Source of the DNA: DASYUM01 sp036001225
GTDB taxonomy: Bacteria; Methylomirabilota; Methylomirabilia; Rokubacteriales; DASRDR01
Assembly: GCA_036001225.1 (NCBI GenBank)
Contig: DASYUM010000105.1
Location: forward strand, 1 to 18,298
Direction: 5' to 3'
Length of the DNA: 18,298 bases
The translations under genes and the position numbers were made by a program. Shown one piece after another: positions 14,710 to 18,298 of this stretch; position 1 is the stretch's first letter, and each line of letters starts with the position of its first letter. The notes below the pieces were generated by a model. It made no database searches, was not told where the DNA came from, and saw nothing but the letters and a program-made list of their open reading frames with translations.

Positions 14710-16364
14710 TCGGCCGGGAGCCCGGGAATGTTCAGGCCGTGGCGGCGGGCGGCGGCGATCGCCTCGGGATAGCCGGCGTCCGCGTGGCGGACGATGCCGG
14801 TGCCGGGATCGGTCGTCAGCACCCGCTCAAGCCGCGCCGCGGCCGCGGGGGTCCCGTCGGCCACCACGACCATCCCGGCGTGGAGGGCGTACCCGATCCC
14901 CACGCCGCCGCCGTGGTGCACGGAGACCCAGTGCGCCCCCGCCACCGCGTTCAGCAGCGCGTTGAGGATCGGCCAGTCGGCGATCGCGTCCGAGCCATCG
15001 CGCATCGCCTCCGTCTCCCGGTAGGGCGAGGCGACCGAGCCGGCGTCCAGGTGGTCGCGCCCGATCACGATCGGCGCCTTGACGCGCCCCGCGGCCACCA
15101 GGTCGTTGAAGATGGCCCCGGCGCGCGCCCGCTCCCCGTAGCCGAGCCAGCAGATCCGCGCCGGCAGCCCCTGGAAGGCCACCCGCGCCTGGGCCAGCTG
15201 GAGCCAGTGGACGAGCGCGGCGTTGTCGCGGAAGGCGTCCATCAGCGCGCGGTCGGTGGTGAAGATGTCCTCGGGGTCGCCGGAGAGCGCCACCCAGCGG
15301 AACGGCCCCTTCCCCTCGCAGAAGAGCGGCCGGATGAAGGCGGGGACGAACCCGGGATAGCTGAAGTCGCCCACGCCGGCGTTCTCGGCTTCCCGCCGGA
15401 TGTTGTTCCCGTAGTCGAAGAGGACGGCGCCGTGCCGCTGGAAGTCGAGCAGGGCGTGCATGTGCCGGGCCAGCGATTCGTACGCGCGCCGGAGATACTC
15501 CTTGGGATCGCGGGCCCGCAGCGCCGCCGCCTCGGCCGGCGACAGCCCGGCCGGGACGTAGCCGTTCAGCATGTCGTGGGCCGAGGTCTGGTCGGTGACC
15601 ACGTCGGGCCGGACGCCGCGCTGGGCCAGCTCGGGGTGCACGAGCGCGGCGTTGCCGTGGAGGCCGATCGAGAGCGGCTCGCCGTTGCGTCGCGCCTCCT
15701 CCGCCCATCCGAGCGCCTCGTCGAGCGAGCCGGTCGCGCGGTCGAGGTAGCGGAGCCGGACCCGCCGCTCGATCCGCTCGCCGTCCACCTCCACGAAGAG
15801 GCCAACCCCTTCGTTCAGGGTGACGGCCAGGGGCTGAGCCCCACCCATGCCGCCGAGGCCGGCCGAGAGCACGAGCCGGCCGCGGAGCGTGCCGCCGAAG
15901 TGCTTCCGGGCGCAGGCGCCGAAGGTCTCGTAGGTGCCCTGCAGGATGCCCTGGGTCCCGATGTAGATCCAGGAGCCCGCCGTCATCTGGCCGTACATGG
16001 TGAGCCCCAGCGCCTCCAGCCGCCGGAACTCGTCCCAGGTCGCCCAGGCCGGGACGAGCAACGAGTTGGCGATGAGGACGCGCGGCGCCTCGGGGGTCGT
16101 GCGAAAGATCCCGACGGGCTTGCCCGACTGGACGAGCAGGGTCTCGTCGTCGCCGAGCGCGGTGAGGCAGCTCACCAGCTGGTCGTAGGCCGCCCAGTTG
16201 CGGGCCGCCTTCCCGGCGCCGCCGTAGACGACGAGGTCCTCCGGCCGTTCCGCCACCTCGGGGTCGAGGTTGTTCATGAGCATCCGGAGGGCGGCCTCCT
16301 GGGGCCAGCCCCGGCAGGTGAGGCGGGGGCCGCGCGGGGCGCGAATCGGTCCGCGGGTCGTCAT
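14706..16364 (-). CDS. hutU: Urocanate hydratase (HutU)
   Basis: The 552-residue cytoplasmic NAD-dependent enzyme converts urocanate to 4-imidazolone-5-propionate. Family signatures are strong throughout: an N-terminal APRG..LTC.GW..EAALRML.NNLDP block (9-35), VYGG.GKAARNW (47-57), the NAD-binding GLGGMGGAQP (169-178), VTDQTSAHD (256-264), and the catalytic-Cys loop RICWLGYGER (403-412) with Cys405. Length equals the usual 550-560. The ATG at 16364 is 55 nt after the GYD gene and shows no good Shine-Dalgarno. A GYD-hutU-hutI-amidohydrolase operon is likely, driven by the promoter upstream of the GYD gene. No histidine ammonia-lyase (hutH), which would supply urocanate, is present in this window. 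Confidence 0.97.
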   Translation of the reverse strand: MTTRGPIRAPRGPRLTCRGWPQEAALRMLMNNLDPEVAERPEDLVVYGGAGKAARNWAAYDQLVSCLTALGDDETLLVQSGKPVGIFRTTPEAPRVLIANSLLVPAWATWDEFRRLEALGLTMYGQMTAGSWIYIGTQGILQGTYETFGACARKHFGGTLRGRLVLSAGLGGMGGAQPLAVTLNEGVGLFVEVDGERIERRVRLRYLDRATGSLDEALGWAEEARRNGEPLSIGLHGNAALVHPELAQRGVRPDVVTDQTSAHDMLNGYVPAGLSPAEAAALRARDPKEYLRRAYESLARHMHALLDFQRHGAVLFDYGNNIRREAENAGVGDFSYPGFVPAFIRPLFCEGKGPFRWVALSGDPEDIFTTDRALMDAFRDNAALVHWLQLAQARVAFQGLPARICWLGYGERARAGAIFNDLVAAGRVKAPIVIGRDHLDAGSVASPYRETEAMRDGSDAIADWPILNALLNAVAGAHWVSVHHGGGVGIGYALHAGMVVVADGTPAAAARLERVLTTDPGTGIVRHADAGYPEAIAAARRHGLNIPGLPAE

Positions 16365-16419
16365 GCGGCGACGACCGGGGCGCGGCGGCGGTGAGCCGGG
16401 CGGCTCGCCGGCGAGGGGG

Positions 16420-16749
16420 TCAGCGCTTGCGGCGGGGGCCGCGGGTGCCGTTGCCGGCGGGCCGGCCGGCCAGGCGCTCGATGAAGCTGTCCACCGGGAT
16501 CGCCGGCATCGTCATCATCTGGACCGATCCCCGCGCGCCCAGCTCCATCGAGACCTTGGCGATGGTCTCGTTGTCCGGGGCCTCGACCACGGTGACGAAG
16601 TCGTAGGGACCGAGGACGGCGTACTGGGCCACCACCTTCACGCCCATCCGGCCGACCTCCTCGTTCACCTTCCGGATGGATCCCGGTAGCTTGCGGATGA
16701 CCTTCCGGCCGGTCTCGGAGAGCGTCGAGAGCATGATGTAGAGTGCCAT
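16420..16749 (-). CDS. GYD-domain protein
   Basis: This 109-residue protein resembles the GYD domain family, small ferredoxin-like alpha/beta proteins of unknown function. It has the typical opening MALYIMLSTLSETG, the VVAQYAVLGPYDFVTVVEAP segment (39-58) holding the Gly-Pro-Tyr-Asp version of the name-giving motif, and a closing IPVDSFIERL. The C-terminus is basic (RRKR). The ATG at 16749 has an excellent Shine-Dalgarno (AGGAGGG, 16762-16756, six bases away) and lies about 28 nt from the predicted transcription start. It is the first gene of the likely hut operon. Whether it serves histidine catabolism or only shares the promoter cannot be told. Composition matches its neighbours. Confidence 0.88.
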   Translation of the reverse strand: MALYIMLSTLSETGRKVIRKLPGSIRKVNEEVGRMGVKVVAQYAVLGPYDFVTVVEAPDNETIAKVSMELGARGSVQMMTMPAIPVDSFIERLAGRPAGNGTRGPRRKR

Positions 16750-16784
16750 CAGCGACCCTCCTGGTCCAGGAATCGAGGGCCTTC

Positions 16785-16793
16785 ATTATAGCA
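16785..16793 (-). promoter_or_regulatory. Extended -10 promoter of the GYD/hut operon
   Basis: The minus strand reads TGCTATAAT, a perfect extended -10 element (TGn plus TATAAT at 16790-16785). No -35 match lies at the usual spacing, which is normal for extended -10 promoters. A small inverted repeat CGGGT-N5-ACCCG covers the -35 zone and could be an operator half-site pair. Transcription would start near 16778. Confidence 0.7.
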
Positions 16794-16814
16794 TTCGGGT
16801 AGATGACCCGGGCG

Positions 16815-16820
16815 TATACT
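16815..16820 (+). promoter_or_regulatory. Possible -10 box for a leaderless transcript
   Basis: TATACT ends seven bases before the ATG at 16828, so transcription would start at or one base before the start codon. No Shine-Dalgarno precedes that ATG, which fits a leaderless message. No recognisable -35 box is seen at 15-18 bp spacing, so support is limited. Confidence 0.4.
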
Positions 16821-16827
16821 GCGGGCC

Positions 16828-17139
16828 ATGGGACCGGTGTTCCGCCATCCGGAACGGCCGGCGACGGCGGGCCTCGCCCTCGCGCTGGCATGGCTCGTCG
16901 GCGTGAGCCCGATCGCGGATCTCTTCTCCGCCGACGACGCGCTGCCGGCCGGCGTCTACGACGACGCCGACGCCGACGCGGCACCGAGCCAGGCGGCCGA
17001 GCCGGTCCTCCCCGTCACCGTCGCCCTCGGCGGCCGCCCGGACGGCGAGGCCGGCTGCCTCGTCGCCCTCCCATCCGCTCCCGCTTCCGGACCGGCGATC
17101 GTCGCCGACTGGCATCCCCGAGCGCCTCCCGCCGCGTGA
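16828..17139 (+). CDS. Small exported or membrane-anchored protein of unknown function
   Basis: I do not recognise this 103-residue protein. It has a short basic N-terminus, one hydrophobic segment (about 13-30, ATAGLALALAWLVGVSPI) that could be a signal peptide or anchor, then an acidic stretch (YDDADADAA) and a Pro/Ala-rich tail ending in WHPRAPPAA. Codon third positions are almost all G or C, like the neighbouring real genes, which supports coding. It diverges from the GYD gene and precedes tatA by 60 nt. There is no Shine-Dalgarno; see the possible -10 box just upstream. A spurious ORF in GC-rich DNA remains possible. Confidence 0.55.
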   Translation: MGPVFRHPERPATAGLALALAWLVGVSPIADLFSADDALPAGVYDDADADAAPSQAAEPVLPVTVALGGRPDGEAGCLVALPSAPASGPAIVADWHPRAPPAA

Positions 17140-17199
17140 GTCCCCCTCCCTCACCACGACCGCGCGCGGGCGCGGGAGCCATCCGCCAAGGAGGCGACG

Positions 17200-17382
17200 A
17201 TGTTCGGTCTGGGCTCGCAGGAGTTGTTCCTCATCCTGATCATTGCGGTCGTGCTGTTCGGGGCCAACAAGGTTCCCGAGCTGGCGCGGTCGCTGGGGCG
17301 CTCGATGTCGGAGTTCAAGCGGGGGATGCAGGAGCCGGCGACCCCGGAGAAGGCAGCCGACAAGGCCAAGCCCGACGCCTAG
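17200..17382 (+). CDS. tatA: Twin-arginine translocase subunit TatA/E
   Basis: The 60-residue inner-membrane protein forms the size-variable pore element of the Tat pathway, which exports folded proteins. The layout is canonical: a short periplasmic N-terminus (MFGLGSQE), a membrane helix (about 8-20), the Phe-Gly hinge (20-21), an amphipathic helix VPELARSLGRSMSEFKRGM (25-43) and a charged Lys/Ala tail. A strong Shine-Dalgarno AAGGAGG (17188-17194) lies five bases before the ATG. No tatB or tatC is adjacent. The stop is only 2 nt before the pseudopilin start, so the two are almost certainly co-transcribed. Confidence 0.95.
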   Translation: MFGLGSQELFLILIIAVVLFGANKVPELARSLGRSMSEFKRGMQEPATPEKAADKAKPDA

Positions 17383-17384
17383 CC

Positions 17385-17777
17385 ATGATGCGGCCTGGCC
17401 CGAGGTCCAGGGACCGTGCGCGGCGCGGACAGGCGGGGTTCAGCCTCGTCGAGATCGCCATCGTCCTGGTCGTGCTGGCGATCGTGGGCTCGGTCCTTTA
17501 TGCCTACCTGGGCTCGACCGGCAAGACGCTGGAGCAGATTCGGGAGGAGCGGCCGCTTTCCCAGGCCCGGCTGGCCGCCGACCGGGCGACGATCACGTCC
17601 ATCCGGGCGTCGCTCCAGATCTACTACACCCAGAACGGCCAGTGGCCGCCGACCAAGGACGCGGTCGCCGCTCTACTGCAGCCGCCCCCGAACTTCCAGT
17701 GCGAGGGGAACGACTACACCTACGACCCGGCGACCGGCCTGGTCGCGCTCGTCAACGACGACCCGGCGCGGTGTTAA
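17385..17777 (+). CDS. Type IV pilin-like pseudopilin (prepilin N-terminal motif)
   Basis: The 130-residue precursor has a basic leader ending at Gly18, then the prepilin peptidase site G|FSLVE with Phe19 at +1 and Glu23 at +5. A long hydrophobic helix follows (19-43, FSLVEIAIVLVVLAIVGSV). The mature form is about 112 residues, with a compact C-terminal part containing Tyr-rich YYTQNGQWPPT and two cysteines (106 and 130) that could form a disulfide loop. Proteins of this class build type II secretion pseudopili or type IV pili. None of the assembly genes (ATPase, platform, peptidase) is nearby. Two in-frame ATGs (17385 and 17388) are possible; the first is taken. The TAA stop is also the first three bases of the repeat array downstream. 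Confidence 0.88.
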   Translation: MMRPGPRSRDRARRGQAGFSLVEIAIVLVVLAIVGSVLYAYLGSTGKTLEQIREERPLSQARLAADRATITSIRASLQIYYTQNGQWPPTKDAVAALLQPPPNFQCEGNDYTYDPATGLVALVNDDPARC

Positions 17778-17910
17778 TTTCGGAGGGGGCCTCGACGGCC
17801 CCCTCCCAACCTCCCCCAAGAGTGGCGGCGGCCAAGCCGCCGCACGGAGCGGACCACATATGCCGTGCGGTTCGGCCCTCACGCAGCGCGCGGTTATCCC
17901 GACAGGTTCT
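17775..17910. repeat. 136-bp hairpin repeat, copy 1 (diverged)
   Basis: This is the first of three head-to-tail units with a 136-bp period; it begins at the pseudopilin TAA. Hairpin A has a perfect 10-bp stem (17782-17791 with 17797-17806, 5-nt loop). Hairpin B has a perfect 8-bp stem (17825-17832 with 17836-17843, loop CAA). Shared landmarks with the later copies are CGGAGCGGA, GCGGTTCGGC and the closing CCCGACAGGTTC. No T-run follows hairpin A, so it is not a standard intrinsic terminator, though it could protect the 3' end of the pseudopilin message. Confidence 0.7.
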
Positions 17911-18046
17911 TAGTTTTTCGGGGGGGTCTCGGAACACCCCCCCGATGCCCCCCCGGGGCTTGCGGCGGCGAAGCCGGCGCTCGGAGCGGAACACCGACCC
18001 TTAGCGGTTCGGCACTGCGCCGCGCGTCGTCACCCCGACAGGTTCC
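17911..18046. repeat. 136-bp hairpin repeat, copy 2
   Basis: This is a complete unit. Hairpin A pairs a G7 run with a C7 run (9-bp stem 17919-17927 with 17936-17944, 8-nt loop) and is preceded, not followed, by five T. A second C7 run at 17948-17954 could compete for the same G-run. Hairpin B (17962-17969 with 17973-17980, loop GAA) has a single G-G mismatch at its fourth pair. It ends CCCCGACAGGTTCC. Confidence 0.85.
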
Positions 18047-18141
18047 TAGTTTTTCGGGGGGGTCTCGGAACACCCCCCCGATGCCCCCCCGGGTCTTGCG
18101 CCGGCGAAGCCGGCGCTCGGAGCGGAACCCCGACCCTTAGC
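18047..18141. repeat. 136-bp hairpin repeat, copy 3 (truncated)
   Basis: This copy matches copy 2 at 92 of 95 positions with no gaps, then stops abruptly after TTAGC; the last 41 bp of the unit are missing. Hairpin A (18055-18063 with 18072-18080) is identical to copy 2. Hairpin B (18098-18105 with 18109-18116, loop GAA) is fully paired, with C-G at the fourth pair where copy 1 has G-C. Confidence 0.85.
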
Positions 18142-18298
18142 CCGACTTATTCATGATGGAAGGCGGGGCCGAACGGGTGACGCCGCGAACAGGGCGCCCC
18201 ACCGCGCGGAGCGCAGGGCGCCGCCACCCCCGCGGGAAGCCTGCCGCAAGGCGGCAGCCGCCGGACTGTCGACCAGCCGCACGCTCGGGCCCGAGCGA
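18142..18298. other. Unassigned GC-rich sequence after the truncated repeat
   Basis: I see no convincing gene here. The segment opens CCGACTTATTCATGATGG, unlike the repeat it interrupts. It contains a 7-bp-stem hairpin at 18241-18257 (CTGCCGC-AAG-GCGGCAG) and a perfect 16-bp palindrome at 18282-18297. A plus-strand frame from the ATG at 18153 stays open to the edge, but its Arg/Pro-rich translation looks non-coding. It may be the margin of an insertion sequence whose body lies beyond the window. Confidence 0.4.

Noticed and set aside
12344..16394. Long plus-strand open frames (392, 421 and 551 codons) over the hut genes
   Set aside because: They mirror hutU, hutI and the amidohydrolase in the opposite strand. 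The translations are Arg/Gly/Pro-rich and show no family motifs.
16361..16984. 207-codon minus-strand frame overlapping the GYD gene and the divergent promoter, its stop overlapping the hutU ATG
   Set aside because: It starts with a low-complexity poly-Arg stretch and runs through the promoter and another frame of the GYD gene, which has the strong ribosome site and family match.
17782..17806. Hairpin A of repeat copy 1 as an intrinsic terminator of the pseudopilin gene
   Set aside because: The stem is strong, but no T-run follows on either strand; in copies 2 and 3 the T-run is on the 5' side on the plus strand and becomes an A-run after the stem on the minus strand.
17865..18140. 91-codon plus-strand frame in the repeat array
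   Set aside because: It only translates repeat units. Because 136 is not a multiple of three, each unit falls in a different frame, so a conserved peptide cannot be maintained across copies.
18142..18298. RNase P RNA or another structured RNA on the minus strand near the window end
   Set aside because: A short GCGGCTGGT...ACAGTCCG stretch recalls part of RNase P RNA, but the following conserved core is absent and the stretch is too short to support it.

Overview
The window comes from a high-GC Gram-negative bacterium. Codon third positions are strongly G/C, several genes start with GTG or TTG, and the outer-membrane export lipoprotein, TatA and type IV-style pseudopilin all point to a diderm. 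The style (dense operons, hut genes, GC-rich hairpin repeats) would fit an uncultured Rokubacteria/Methylomirabilota-like lineage. That placement is inference only; no rRNA or other marker is present.

Region 1 (1-12014, all minus strand) is one exopolysaccharide operon. It starts at a near-consensus sigma-70 promoter (TTGACA-N17-TAGACT) and runs toward lower coordinates. The order is: exported FecR-domain protein, Wza-like export lipoprotein, Wzc-like co-polymerase/tyrosine autokinase with a Tyr-rich tail, membrane-anchored TPR protein with a carbohydrate-binding-like domain, membrane-anchored J-domain protein with two NTF2-like domains, Wzy/O-antigen-ligase family protein, AsnB-type amidotransferase, and a glycosyltransferase cut by the window edge. 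Most junctions are short gaps or stop/start overlaps, so the genes are probably co-transcribed and translationally coupled. The set fits a Wzx/Wzy-type pathway, but no flippase or initiating sugar-phosphate transferase is in view. Base composition drops in the last two genes (below about 2407).

Region 2 (12176-16749, minus strand) is a histidine-catabolism operon: GYD-domain protein, hutU, hutI and a COG0402-type amidohydrolase that may act on formiminoglutamate. The last three genes overlap by 4 nt (GTGA). hutH and hutG are not in the window. A consensus extended -10 element lies just upstream of the GYD gene.

Region 3 (16815-17777, plus strand) diverges from region 2: a small exported protein of unknown function (possibly leaderless), tatA, and a single type IV pilin-like pseudopilin 2 nt after tatA.

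Region 4 (17775-18298) has no convincing gene. It holds three head-to-tail copies of a 136-bp GC-rich unit that folds into hairpins, with a compensatory base change between copies. The first copy begins on the pseudopilin stop codon. The third is cut off at 18141 by unrelated sequence that may be the end of a mobile element.

The most unusual items are the transmembrane J-domain/NTF2-like protein inside the polysaccharide operon, the single TAT codon in the kinase Tyr tail that creates the start of the next gene, and the 136-bp structured repeat array.
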